Shown: positions 10,712 to 19,819 of the stretch, one piece after another
Position numbering within the stretch: the stretch's first letter is position 1
Layout: each line of letters starts with the position of its first letter
From: Jiulongibacter sp024742395
Lineage (GTDB): Bacteria; Bacteroidota; Bacteroidia; Cytophagales; Spirosomataceae
Assembly (NCBI GenBank): GCA_965249455.1
Contig: OZ252236.1
Span: forward strand, 1,984,001 to 2,048,000
Length of the DNA stretch: 64,000 nucleotides
Reading direction: 5' to 3'
Notes under the pieces: model-generated
Told to the model about the DNA's origin: nothing
Seen by the model: only the letters and a program-made list of their open reading frames with translations
Databases searched by the model: none
Made by a program: the position numbers and the translations under genes

Positions 10712-11476
10712 ATGAAAATCACAATATTAGGAACGGGCACGTCATCTGGGGTGCCCGTTCTTACGTGTGATTGCTCCGTTTGTACTTCGGAAAACCCAAA
10801 AGACAAGAGACTTAGGGTCTCTGTTTTGGTTCAGACTGATCAGTTAAATATTGTCATTGACACAGGTCCGGATTTCAGGCAGCAGCTTCTCAAGCAAGGC
10901 ATTAAAAAGCTTGACGCCGTACTATTTACCCATGAGCACAAAGATCATACTGCGGGTTTAGATGATGTTCGCCCGTTTAATTACCTTCAGGGAAAGCAGT
11001 ATATGAATATTTATGGGCGAGAACAGGTGCTGGAGCAATTAAAAAGAGAATTTCACTACGCTTTTTTAGAGGAGTCTTATCCCGGAGTTCCACTGATTCA
11101 TACACACATCATTGAGAACAAACCTTTCTTAATTGAAAACCTTGAAATCCTGCCCATTGATGTTCTTCATCATAAGCTACCTGTATTTGGCTTCAGGATT
11201 AAGGATTTTACCTATATAACCGATGTAAATTATATTTCTGCTAAGGAGAAAGAGAAAGTAAAAGGCACCAAGCTTCTGGTACTTGATGCACTTCAAAGGA
11301 CTCCTCATATTTCTCACTTTACCCTCTCTCAAGCCATTGATTTCGCACAGGAAATAGGAGCAGAGAAAACCTATCTCACCCACATTTCTCATAAAATGGG
11401 ACTTCATAATGAGGTCAATTCAGAACTACCTGATGGAATTGAACTGGCCTATGACGGGCTTCAAATTCACTTATAA
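10712..11476 (+). CDS. MBL-fold metallo-hydrolase, PhnP-like
   Basis: A 254-residue metallo-beta-lactamase-fold hydrolase. H74-x-H76-x-D78-H79 (THEHKDH) binds the two catalytic metals. C19, C21 and C24 near the N-terminus (CDCSVC) resemble the structural zinc site of PhnP, a phosphoribosyl cyclic phosphate phosphodiesterase. There is no phn cluster nearby, so phosphonate metabolism is not supported. A general cyclic phosphodiesterase role is the best inference. There is no signal peptide, so it is cytoplasmic. Confidence 0.8.
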   Translation: MKITILGTGTSSGVPVLTCDCSVCTSENPKDKRLRVSVLVQTDQLNIVIDTGPDFRQQLLKQGIKKLDAVLFTHEHKDHTAGLDDVRPFNYLQGKQYMNIYGREQVLEQLKREFHYAFLEESYPGVPLIHTHIIENKPFLIENLEILPIDVLHHKLPVFGFRIKDFTYITDVNYISAKEKEKVKGTKLLVLDALQRTPHISHFTLSQAIDFAQEIGAEKTYLTHISHKMGLHNEVNSELPDGIELAYDGLQIHL

Positions 11477-11621
11477 ACTCAATTATTTCTCGGTTTCGTC
11501 GGTTTTTTTTCTTGATTGGTAGAATAGCTGTGCGTTCTGCTAAACTATTGACTAGCTTTTATGTGTATGTATAGTGGTAGCTATTGAAGTTGCTAGTCCG
11601 TTTTAAAAATGAAACCTATTT

Positions 11622-13997
11622 ATGAAGCCATTCTTCAAATTTTTACTTTTTACGTTTTTACTTTCTTCTATTCTCAATGTATATGCACAAGAATCAGAAG
11701 TGCTGGTTCAAGGTACTGTGCTGAATCTTGATAAAAGCCCCGTAGAGTTTGCCACCATTCTTTTGAAAGATCTGGATTCAGAAGAGTTAATAGATGGAAC
11801 CACGGCAGATATAGAAGGCAAGTTTGAGCTTAAATCACCTAATGCTCAATTTTTTGCAGAAATTAGCTTTATAGGTTTTGAAAGTAAGGTAATTAGAAGT
11901 TTTAAAGTTCAGAATGGGATTGTAAATCTGGGGCAGATAATTTTAGGTGAAGACAATAAACTACTGGACGAAGTAGTGGTAAGAGCAGAGCGATCTCAAA
12001 CAGAGTTTGAACTCGACAAAAGAGTTTTTAATGTAGGGAAAGATCTGGCTTCTACCGGTGCGAGTGCTCTCGAAGTACTTAACAATGTACCATCCGTTAA
12101 TGTGAACATTGAAGGGGAAATTAGTCTTAGAGGAAGTTCTGGGGTTCAGATTTTGATTAATGGAAAACCATCTGTTTTGGCTTCTGAACAAGGGAATGCT
12201 TTGGGTACTATCACGGCAGAAATGATTGAGAAGATTGAGGTAATCACAAACCCTTCAGCTAAATATGATGCCGAAGGAACCAGTGGAATTATCAATATCA
12301 TTATCAAAAAAGATCAAAGAAAGGGCTTGAATGGTTCTATTTCTTTAAATACCGGGGTGCCGGATAATCACAGCATTGGGGTGAGTCTAAACAGAAGAAC
12401 CGAAAAGTTTAATCTATTTAGCCAGTTAGGTGCAGGCTACAGGTCTTTGCCTAGAATTGGGGAGGATATAAACTTAAATTTAACAACTAATGAACGTATA
12501 GAAAGTGAGGGGACAGAATACAGAAATGAAACCTTTTACAATTTTATTTTAGGTACTGACTATCACCTGAATGAAACAAGTGTTTTTACACTTTCTGGTA
12601 ACTTTGCTTACGAAGTAGAAACACAGCCATCCCGTACAAATTTTACTAGCTATGACGGAGCCGGGAATCTGGAGTCAGAATGGTATAGAGAAGAGACCAC
12701 CGAGGCAGGAAACCCCAAATGGCAATACGATTTTCAATTCAAAAAGGACTTTAAAGACCATAAAGATCATACTCTTTTAGCTTCGGCATTGGGTAGTTTT
12801 TTTGGGAAGGATCAGTCTTCAAGTTTCTCCAATACCTTCACTTCAGGCGAATCGTTTTTAAACAATCAGCAAACCAGTACAAATTTTCAAGAGGCCGAGA
12901 GCATTTTCAAAATTGATTATACGCAGCCTTTTGCAGAGAAGTTTACATGGGAGCTAGGTTCGCAATATGTGATAAATGATGTGGGGAATGACTATTCTGT
13001 AAGTGACTTTATTGACGGAAGCTTCGTTGAGAACGCCGAGTTAACGAATGATTTTGATTATAATCAGAAGGTTTTAGCGGCCTATTCTACGGCTTCTTTT
13101 GAAGGTGAAAAGTGGGGACTTAAGCTGGGTGCTCGTGTTGAAAATACTGACTTGAAAACATACTTGGCTACTACGAATGTTTCTAATAATCAGAATTATA
13201 CTAACCTCTTTCCTACGCTACATACCTCATTAAAATTGACAAAGGAGTTTTCATTGCAGGCGGGGTATTCAAAAAGAATTTTCAGACCAAGGCTTTGGGA
13301 TTTGAATCCGTTCTTTAATATCAGAAACAATTTCAATGTGAGAACCGGTAATCCAAATCTTCTGCCGGAGTTCACTGATTCATACGAGGTTACGGCAATT
13401 TATCTGCTTGAAAAACTCTCACTTAATTCAGCAATATTTCATAGGTATACTGAAAACGTAGTAGAACGTATCTCCACTTTTATTGATGGGGTAAGTTATT
13501 CTAAACCTGACAACATAGGAACAAACAGGTCTACAGGTTTTGAGCTGAATGGTAAGTACACACCTAATAAATGGCTAACAATTAATGGTGATTTTAATTA
13601 CAATGTTTTCAAAAGAGAGGGTTCATTAGAGGCTATTTCATTTGATTTCAATGGAAATAGCTGGTCATCGAGACTGAATGCCAAGTTTAACCTACCAAAA
13701 GATATTGATCTGGAATTTAGCGGTAATTACCGCTCAGGTTATAAAACTGTGCAAAGTGTAATTTCTGAGCAGACTTTTGCCAATATGGGCGTTCGTAAAA
13801 AATTAATGAAAGGCAGAGGGGTAATAAACATCAGTGTTCGAGATATTTTTGCTTCACGTATTTCAATTAGCGAAACCACGCAGCCTGAATTTTACCTATA
13901 CAGCAGAGATTTAAGAGGTAGGTTTGTGACTTTAGGTTTTAGCTATGGTTTCGGAAAGGGAGAGGCTATGGAATTTAGCGGAGCAAGAAGACGATAA
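11622..13997 (+). CDS. TonB-dependent outer-membrane receptor with CarboxypepD_reg-like domain
   Basis: A 791-residue outer-membrane protein. A signal peptide (residues 1-22, ending VYA) precedes a carboxypeptidase-regulatory-like beta-sandwich (about 27-112, VLVQGTVLNLDKSPVEFATI). A plug domain follows (about 130-230, with NNVPSVNVNIEGEISLRGSS and INGKPS), then a beta-barrel with many aromatic-rich strands. The size and order match the outer-membrane beta-barrel family common in Bacteroidota, rather than the longer ~1000-residue SusC. No SusD partner is adjacent. The substrate cannot be inferred. Confidence 0.85.
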   Translation: MKPFFKFLLFTFLLSSILNVYAQESEVLVQGTVLNLDKSPVEFATILLKDLDSEELIDGTTADIEGKFELKSPNAQFFAEISFIGFESKVIRSFKVQNGIVNLGQIILGEDNKLLDEVVVRAERSQTEFELDKRVFNVGKDLASTGASALEVLNNVPSVNVNIEGEISLRGSSGVQILINGKPSVLASEQGNALGTITAEMIEKIEVITNPSAKYDAEGTSGIINIIIKKDQRKGLNGSISLNTGVPDNHSIGVSLNRRTEKFNLFSQLGAGYRSLPRIGEDINLNLTTNERIESEGTEYRNETFYNFILGTDYHLNETSVFTLSGNFAYEVETQPSRTNFTSYDGAGNLESEWYREETTEAGNPKWQYDFQFKKDFKDHKDHTLLASALGSFFGKDQSSSFSNTFTSGESFLNNQQTSTNFQEAESIFKIDYTQPFAEKFTWELGSQYVINDVGNDYSVSDFIDGSFVENAELTNDFDYNQKVLAAYSTASFEGEKWGLKLGARVENTDLKTYLATTNVSNNQNYTNLFPTLHTSLKLTKEFSLQAGYSKRIFRPRLWDLNPFFNIRNNFNVRTGNPNLLPEFTDSYEVTAIYLLEKLSLNSAIFHRYTENVVERISTFIDGVSYSKPDNIGTNRSTGFELNGKYTPNKWLTINGDFNYNVFKREGSLEAISFDFNGNSWSSRLNAKFNLPKDIDLEFSGNYRSGYKTVQSVISEQTFANMGVRKKLMKGRGVINISVRDIFASRISISETTQPEFYLYSRDLRGRFVTLGFSYGFGKGEAMEFSGARRR

Positions 13998-14077
13998 TAT
14001 TGCCCAAAGTTTTAGTATTCTGGCAATCTTTTGCTTCTGCTCTTTTGAGTTAAGAAGAGAAGAAATAAATTGCGTTT

Positions 14078-15742
14078 ATGCCGGAAAACGAAAACATAGT
14101 TCTTCCTCCTAAGTATTACCATGATTACTTCAATTATCTGTTAGATTTTGTCAAAGACAAATACAAACATTTATTGAACGAAGGAGAATGGCGTTTTCTA
14201 CGTAAGTATTATGGGCTTTCTGAAGATGCCCAATGCCTCTATATAAGATTTACCAATCGCAGAGGATTGTTCTTTAAGACAGATAAATTGGTGTATGAAG
14301 AACTGACTGATATTCCATTGCTGCTTGAGGAGCTTAAAAATAAAGAGTTTATTGAAGACTTAGACGAAAAGCACCAAGGCTTCATTCCTGACCTCCTGCA
14401 TCTTTGTACCAAGGCCGACCTTCTTAAAATTTCAACAGAAAAGGGCATTCGCTCAAAGCCTAAACCTGAGATCGTGGAGATTTTAAGAGAGAAAGAAGAA
14501 CCGATAGAAATACTTCAAAGAATAAAGGACCTGTATTCGCTTATTAAGGTAAACTTTGAATACGAGACGACTTTTTTGAGGTTTTTGTTTTTTGGAAACA
14601 GGTATATGGATATGACCGAGTTTGTGGTAAGAGACCTCGGTTTTGTACAGTACTTTCAGCACGATGACGACAAGTTGGTGGCCAGATTTGAGACTCGAAA
14701 AGATGCTGAAGATAAATGGATGCTTACTGATCAGGCAGACCTTTTTGAACAATTAAAAAAGACAGAGTCTCCCGAAGAAATTTATGATTGGTTTGATACG
14801 TTTACTGATACCATTCACGATCTGAGTGAAGTAGCCAAACCTTCGTTGGAGCGATTGAAGCTGAAAGTAGCTCGTCATTTAGAACGATCAAATTCTTTAG
14901 AATTGGCCGTAGAAGTCTATAAAACCTGCGATTTGCCACAAGCGAAAGAACGTCGGGTAAGGTGCTTAACAAAGCTAAAATCATTTGATGAAGCACTGCA
15001 ATTATGCGAAGATATGATTGCAAACAGCACCAATGCCGATGAGCATTTCTTTGCTAAAGACTTCTCTGAGCGAATGCTCAAAAACAAAAAGCGGAGGAAA
15101 AAGTTAACCACCGAGAAGCTGCATGAAGCTGAGCGAATTACCATTCCAAAAATATACAGAGGGCAGGTAGAGCTAGGCACTATTGAGCATTATATGCAAG
15201 AAGGTAAGTATGCCATTTTCTCTGAAAATCATCTTTGGCGTGGCATTTTTGGTTTAGTTTTCTGGGATATCATTTTTGACCCCAGTTTGGTGACTTTTCA
15301 CCATCCCTTTCAGCGAAGACCCTCAGATCTTCACTTGCCTGATTTTTATGAAAAGCGGAAGGAAATTATTCATGAGCATCTCGCTTCTTTTGATATTACA
15401 GATGAACTCCTAATTCATATGAGAAACAAGTATGTGGAGCACGAAGGCATTGCCAATCCATTTGTGATCTGGATGGAAGGAATCTGGGAAGGAATCAGGA
15501 TTGCCACGCAGTTTATTGGCTTAGAAAAGTTAAAAGATATTCTGGTGCATATTTCAAAAGATATTGCGGAGAATTCAAGGGGTTTTCCTGACCTATTTGT
15601 GTGGGACGAGGAAGGTTATGAGTTTATTGAAGTAAAATCTCCTACAGATAATCTATCAAACAGGCAGCTGTACTGGCTGGGTTATTTTGAAGAAAATGGC
15701 GTTAATGCCAGGGTTTTGAGAGTGTTTTTTGAAGAAAAGTAA
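14078..15742 (+). CDS. FAN1-like VRR-NUC structure-specific nuclease
   Basis: A 554-residue protein with a C-terminal VRR-NUC nuclease. The PD-(D/E)XK signature is intact: D505 in FPDLFVW, and E518 and K520 in FIEVKSPTD. The upstream stretch SENHLWRGIFGLVFWDIIFD matches the conserved block of FAN1 that supplies a further metal ligand. The N-terminal ~370 residues look helical with a TPR-like middle, as in FAN1. FAN1 enzymes cleave 5' flaps and help unhook DNA interstrand crosslinks. Bacterial homologues of about this length are known. The cyclophilin gene starts 9 nt downstream, probably only by shared transcription. Confidence 0.8.
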   Translation: MPENENIVLPPKYYHDYFNYLLDFVKDKYKHLLNEGEWRFLRKYYGLSEDAQCLYIRFTNRRGLFFKTDKLVYEELTDIPLLLEELKNKEFIEDLDEKHQGFIPDLLHLCTKADLLKISTEKGIRSKPKPEIVEILREKEEPIEILQRIKDLYSLIKVNFEYETTFLRFLFFGNRYMDMTEFVVRDLGFVQYFQHDDDKLVARFETRKDAEDKWMLTDQADLFEQLKKTESPEEIYDWFDTFTDTIHDLSEVAKPSLERLKLKVARHLERSNSLELAVEVYKTCDLPQAKERRVRCLTKLKSFDEALQLCEDMIANSTNADEHFFAKDFSERMLKNKKRRKKLTTEKLHEAERITIPKIYRGQVELGTIEHYMQEGKYAIFSENHLWRGIFGLVFWDIIFDPSLVTFHHPFQRRPSDLHLPDFYEKRKEIIHEHLASFDITDELLIHMRNKYVEHEGIANPFVIWMEGIWEGIRIATQFIGLEKLKDILVHISKDIAENSRGFPDLFVWDEEGYEFIEVKSPTDNLSNRQLYWLGYFEENGVNARVLRVFFEEK

Positions 15743-15751
15743 GCGATCGGG

Positions 15752-16351
15752 ATGAAAAGAATCTTATTCTTGTTTTTGGGTATAGTCAGTCTATTCTATT
15801 CATGCAAAACGCAGGAAAGGATAGAAATTGGTCAAATTCTCACCCCTCAAGGGGAGATGTTAATTTTGCTTTCTAACGAAACTCCGGTGCATAAAGAAAG
15901 TTTTATCAGGCTGGCCAAAGAGGGTTATTGGGATGGTTTAACCTTTAATCGTGTCATTAAGGATTTTGTGATTCAAGGTGGCTGCCCCGATACGCCTGAA
16001 GGATTTTCAAATTCTCCATATCTTTTAAAACCGGAATTTAGGTCTTCCTTAAAACACGAATATGGAGCTATTGGAGCAGGCAGAGATGATAACCCAGAAG
16101 AGCTTTCGGCCGGGTGCCAGTTTTACATAGTGCATGATAAAGATGGAATTCCACGCTTAGATAATCATTATACCGTTTTTGGTAGAGTTATTAAGGGGCT
16201 GGATGTTCTGGAGCGTATTGCTAATTTACCTACTGACAACAATGATTCACCACTAGTTAGTACCACGATGGATGTGAATATTATTAACCTAAAGGAGAAA
16301 GTAATGGAAGTGTATCAGTCAAAAATAAAGGAACTTGCAGATAGTCAATAG
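15752..16351 (+). CDS. Cyclophilin-type peptidyl-prolyl isomerase, lipoprotein
   Basis: A 199-residue protein with a lipoprotein signal (MKRILFLFLGIVSLFYSC, lipid-bearing C18), so it is tethered to a periplasm-facing membrane. The rest is a cyclophilin domain: LTFNRVIKDFVIQGGCPD, GAIGAGRD, GCQFYIVHD and HYTVFGRVIKGLDV align with the canonical active-site blocks. It should catalyse proline cis-trans isomerisation during envelope protein folding. The acetyltransferase gene overlaps its 3' end by 17 nt. Confidence 0.88.
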   Translation: MKRILFLFLGIVSLFYSCKTQERIEIGQILTPQGEMLILLSNETPVHKESFIRLAKEGYWDGLTFNRVIKDFVIQGGCPDTPEGFSNSPYLLKPEFRSSLKHEYGAIGAGRDDNPEELSAGCQFYIVHDKDGIPRLDNHYTVFGRVIKGLDVLERIANLPTDNNDSPLVSTTMDVNIINLKEKVMEVYQSKIKELADSQ

Positions 16352-16844
16352 CACCAAAGAAGATGTAGAATTCATCTTTAGATTGTATAGAATTGCTTCT
16401 GCTTACCAGAAATCTAAAGGAGTGGTGGTTTGGCCTGAGTTTGACTGGGAAATGGTGGAGACTGAAATTGAAGAAAACAGACAATGGAAAATTCTTATAG
16501 ACGGGCAGATCGCTTGTATTTGGGCCACTACCTTTAGCGACGAAGCCATATGGGAAGAGAAAAATGCTGACCAGGCTATTTATATTCACAGGTTGGCAGT
16601 CAATCCCGATTTTAAAGGAAATAATTTTGTGCAATTAATGGTGGATTGGGCAAGAGAACATGCCAAAAAACACAACAAAGAATTTCTTCGATTGGATACA
16701 CTGGGCCATAACAAAGGCCTTATAAAACACTATACTGCTGCCGGCTTTAAATTCTTAGGTATTTTTCATCTTACTGATACGGCAAATCTGCCCTTACATT
16801 ATCAGCAGGAAAAGGATTGCTGCTTGTTTGAAATGAGCGTTTAA
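16335..16844 (+). CDS. GNAT-family N-acetyltransferase
   Basis: A 169-residue GNAT protein. The strand YIHRLAVNPDFKGNN, the acetyl-CoA loop and the later LRLDTLGHNKGLIKHYTAAGFKFLG are the family hallmarks. The reading frame starts at TTG inside the end of the cyclophilin gene, preceded by AAAGGA, and no ATG lies near the N-terminus. This suggests translational coupling. The substrate is unknown. Confidence 0.75.
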   Translation: MQIVNSTKEDVEFIFRLYRIASAYQKSKGVVVWPEFDWEMVETEIEENRQWKILIDGQIACIWATTFSDEAIWEEKNADQAIYIHRLAVNPDFKGNNFVQLMVDWAREHAKKHNKEFLRLDTLGHNKGLIKHYTAAGFKFLGIFHLTDTANLPLHYQQEKDCCLFEMSV

Positions 16845-16905
16845 GTATTTGTAAGAATGCTATAAAGGTGCTTATCTTGTGAGCATCACATTAATAACCT
16901 ATTGA

Positions 16906-17292
16906 ATGAAAACTTTTTGGAAAGTACTAGCCATAGTGCTTGGTCTGTTTATGATTTTTGCCGGAGTGCAGCACTTTCTAAATCCTCAGTTTTATTCGGT
17001 TTTTGTCCCTTCATTTTTACCTTTTACTTTATTCATCATTTATGCATCGGGCGTGCTTGAAATACTCATTGGGCTAATGTTGCTTATCAGTAAATATAGG
17101 TATTATGGTGCATGGGCCATGCTGGTATTGATGCTGATCTTTTTGCCTATTCACATTGCAGACGTGTTTTCAGAAACACCCGCCATAGGTAGCAAACAAG
17201 CGGCCTATATTCGCTTGCCTGTTCAATTTTTGCTGATTGCCTTGGCTTGGAAAATAAAACAATTACAAGAATCAAAAACTAACAACCTATGA
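16906..17292 (+). CDS. DoxX-like membrane protein
   Basis: A 128-residue integral membrane protein with four hydrophobic segments (about 6-24, 40-62, 68-88 and 103-118). The pattern FAGVQHFLNP ... ASGVLEILIGLMLL is typical of small DoxX/DUF4267-like proteins. Its function is unclear; the family has been linked to quinone or thiol redox. Its stop overlaps the start of the hydrolase gene (ATGA), so the pair is an operon. Confidence 0.75.
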   Translation: MKTFWKVLAIVLGLFMIFAGVQHFLNPQFYSVFVPSFLPFTLFIIYASGVLEILIGLMLLISKYRYYGAWAMLVLMLIFLPIHIADVFSETPAIGSKQAAYIRLPVQFLLIALAWKIKQLQESKTNNL

Positions 17293-18569
17293 AAATGAAA
17301 CTGTTCAAAACCTCGTGTGTTTTACTTCTTCTCTCTTTTTCTGTTTATGCACAAGACTTTGTCTATGGCGATTTACTTCCTGATGCACCTGAGTTAGCGG
17401 CGAGAGGAAAGTACAAAGTAGGGGTACAAACAATGACTTTCACGAATAGCAACCAGGTAGATATTCTGAATTCAAAGGACGGGAAAGATGCAGTTTATGA
17501 CAGAAAACTAACTGTAGAGGTATGGTATCCAGCTGGTATAGCAAGTACTGATGATCCCATAACTGATTACGAAGAAGTAATGGGGACATCCGGTGATCCA
17601 AAACGTCCCTTAATTCCGTTTACTTTTAAAGGCAGAGCAAGCAGAAATGCGGAGGTTATAGCGGAGCAAAATAAGTATCCGTTAATTGTGGTTTCTCATG
17701 GGTATGTGGGCTCCAGATATCTTATGACCTATTTGACAGAGAATATGGCTTCAAAAGGATATATTGTAGCGGCTATTGATCACATGGAATCAACTTTTAG
17801 AGACGCCGCAGGTTTTCAGAGTACGCTATTAAACCGAGCAAAGGACATCCGTTTTGTGGTAAATCAGATGGCTGACTTAAACAGCAAAGAGTCTTTTTTG
17901 AAGAATAGAATCGATACAGAAAATATAGGGATCATTGGCTATTCAATGGGGGGATATGGTGTTCTAAATGTTGCAGGTGCTGGCTATAGCTCGGGTTTAG
18001 AAGCATTTTTTGGTCAAATGACCGGCGGAAGTAAAGCTATTTCTCCTTTGATTTCAGGAAACGAAAAATATACAAAGCCTGACTCCAGAATTAAGGCGGT
18101 AGTGGCTTTTGCCCCTTGGGGAATGACCAGAGGCGTTTGGGATGCAGAAGGTTTAAAAGGACTAAGCATTCCGACATTTTTTATCGCCGGAAGTGAAGAT
18201 GATATTTCTGGTTATGAGAAAGGAATAAAAGCAATTTTCGAAGGGGCTACAGAGGTAGAAAGATATATGCTCACGTATGAAAATGCCAGACATAACGTAG
18301 CTCCCAATCCTCCTCCGGCAGAATCTCTGAAGCCTGGACTTCCGTTTGACGAATATTACCGATATGCTGAGCCATCCTGGGATGAAAGAAGGCTAAATAA
18401 CATTAATCAGCACTTTGTTACAGCCTTTATGGGTATGAAGCTTAAAGGAGAAGATCATAGCAAATACCTGAATGTACAGCTCGATTCTAATGAAAAAACA
18501 TGGACAGGTTTCACCAATAGGTCATCTACAGGTATGGAGCTAATACACAAGAAAGCAGGCGAACAATGA
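17289..18569 (+). CDS. Secreted alpha/beta hydrolase (PAF-acetylhydrolase/dienelactone-hydrolase-like)
   Basis: A 426-residue hydrolase with a signal peptide ending at VYAQ. The nucleophile elbow G-Y-S219-M-G-G follows NIGII. Candidate acid and base are the aspartates in AGSEDDISG and the histidine in ENARHNV. VVSHGYVGSRY supplies the oxyanion region. The overall pattern is that of plasma PAF-acetylhydrolase-like esterases. The substrate is unknown. It is the last gene of the plus-strand run and ends at a bidirectional hairpin. Confidence 0.8.
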   Translation: MKMKLFKTSCVLLLLSFSVYAQDFVYGDLLPDAPELAARGKYKVGVQTMTFTNSNQVDILNSKDGKDAVYDRKLTVEVWYPAGIASTDDPITDYEEVMGTSGDPKRPLIPFTFKGRASRNAEVIAEQNKYPLIVVSHGYVGSRYLMTYLTENMASKGYIVAAIDHMESTFRDAAGFQSTLLNRAKDIRFVVNQMADLNSKESFLKNRIDTENIGIIGYSMGGYGVLNVAGAGYSSGLEAFFGQMTGGSKAISPLISGNEKYTKPDSRIKAVVAFAPWGMTRGVWDAEGLKGLSIPTFFIAGSEDDISGYEKGIKAIFEGATEVERYMLTYENARHNVAPNPPPAESLKPGLPFDEYYRYAEPSWDERRLNNINQHFVTAFMGMKLKGEDHSKYLNVQLDSNEKTWTGFTNRSSTGMELIHKKAGEQ

Positions 18570-18586
18570 TCTGTTGTATCCCGAAG

Positions 18587-18612
18587 GCTGAGGTTTACTT
18601 GTAAACCTCAGC
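18587..18612. terminator. Bidirectional terminator between convergent genes
   Basis: The arms GCTGAGGTTTAC and GTAAACCTCAGC surround a 2-nt loop and are followed by TTTTA on the plus strand. The stop codon of the convergent minus-strand gene (18595-18597) lies inside the stem, so one hairpin serves both transcripts. Confidence 0.85.
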
Positions 18613-19320
18613 TTTTATTGGATGTTTTTTGGCATAATCATCATTTCTGTTTCCTGATACCTGCCAGCTTACTTCCACCTTAGGTTTGTTGGTCTTAATA
18701 GTGAATTGGTTTGCAGAAACTTTCTCATAAACCCAGCCTCTGGCTTTCTTACCAACGATAGTTAACTGATAACGAAAATCAATATTGAGAGCTTCGAAGT
18801 ATTCGGGTAAAGTGACTACGGCGAGTCCTTTATTATTCGTGATTACATTACCACTGTAGATATTAAGCATATCAGGGCTTTCCACAAAGCTGTGGTAGAG
18901 ATACATGTTTTCAGGGTCTAAGGGATGATCAATCCTAAAAGAACCGGCAGACTTTGAAAGTGTACCTGACACATGCAGGTCGCCATCAATCTTCGTGTCG
19001 TTTTCTATTTTTGCCGTGCCTCGTACTTTTAAAGCATAGCCACCCGGCGTATTTGGGGCGTCTATATACACCCCATTGCTGTAGGCAGAATTTATCACGG
19101 TAAATTTCGAAGTATTGGAGGAGGTACCACCAATTATGACATTATCTGTAGGGCTAAGCTCTCCTAAGATAGCTCCGCCTTTCAAATGAAAGGGCTTTAA
19201 GGGGTCTTTAACTCCTATACCCACCACTGACGAATTTAAAGTGTCTGGCCGCATTTCAGAATATTGTGCTGAAGCAGCGAAGCTGACAAAAGCCAACACG
19301 GATAGTATTGCATTTCTCAT
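18595..19320 (-). CDS. Secreted protein of unknown function (phage-tail-fibre-like repeats)
   Basis: A 241-residue protein with a signal peptide (residues 1-18, ending ASA). The middle looks like a short beta-roll or tail-fibre-like stem (VRGTAKIENDTKIDGDLHVS). The C-terminal half (SAGSFRIDHPLDPENMYLYH, SPDMLNIYSG, VSWQVSGNRND) is a block I recognise from many unassigned bacterial extracellular proteins. It is the last gene of the surface-protein run, 3 nt after the Hcp-like gene. I cannot give a function. Confidence 0.65.
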   Translation of the reverse strand: MRNAILSVLAFVSFAASAQYSEMRPDTLNSSVVGIGVKDPLKPFHLKGGAILGELSPTDNVIIGGTSSNTSKFTVINSAYSNGVYIDAPNTPGGYALKVRGTAKIENDTKIDGDLHVSGTLSKSAGSFRIDHPLDPENMYLYHSFVESPDMLNIYSGNVITNNKGLAVVTLPEYFEALNIDFRYQLTIVGKKARGWVYEKVSANQFTIKTNKPKVEVSWQVSGNRNDDYAKKHPIKAEVYK

Positions 19321-19323
19321 AGC

Positions 19324-19815
19324 CTAAAAAGTTTTGATAACATTGTCTAGAAAGTCCCAACCTACGCTTGTGGTCCCTATGAGTTGTCCTGACTGATTGT
19401 ACTCAAAATATTTATATGCAAAGGCTCCAATCCAAATGGAGACATGAGTTAAATTTTCTGAGCCCAGATTCATAGCATTAATGTAAGCCCTATCAAGTTT
19501 GTAGCTTAGAAATATTCTTTCAGGTGGGAGGCTTGTAAATACAATTTCGAATTTGATAGGTTTATCAGTATTCAGGAAATTAGACCATATATTTGGACTC
19601 TCTACAGAGTTTTCAAATACCACTTCCATTACGCCAGTAGACGCTTTATTGTTGATTTTGCTCATGTTATATTTGACTGAGCTTAGCTCAAAATAATTAG
19701 TAAAGTTGCCTTCTTTTAGATTGCCTGGAATTTCCGGGTCAATGAACTTTAAATAGGCTTTCTGGGCATTTGCTGAAAAGTACGATAAAGCCAAAAGCAG
19801 AGTTAATATTCGCAT
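19324..19815 (-). CDS. Secreted Hcp-fold-like protein
   Basis: The ATG at 19815 is preferred because it gives a clean signal peptide (MRILTLLLALSYFSANA); the frame also stays open upstream from a TTG. The mature protein begins AYLKFIDPEIPG and continues with FELSSVKYNMS, VMEVVFENS and later THVSIWIGAFAYKYFEYNQS. This order of strands resembles Hcp tube proteins of type VI secretion. Real Hcp has no signal peptide and no other T6SS gene is nearby, so this is probably an envelope protein reusing the fold. Moderate certainty. Confidence 0.55.
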   Translation of the reverse strand: MRILTLLLALSYFSANAQKAYLKFIDPEIPGNLKEGNFTNYFELSSVKYNMSKINNKASTGVMEVVFENSVESPNIWSNFLNTDKPIKFEIVFTSLPPERIFLSYKLDRAYINAMNLGSENLTHVSIWIGAFAYKYFEYNQSGQLIGTTSVGWDFLDNVIKTF

Positions 19816-19819
19816 GATT

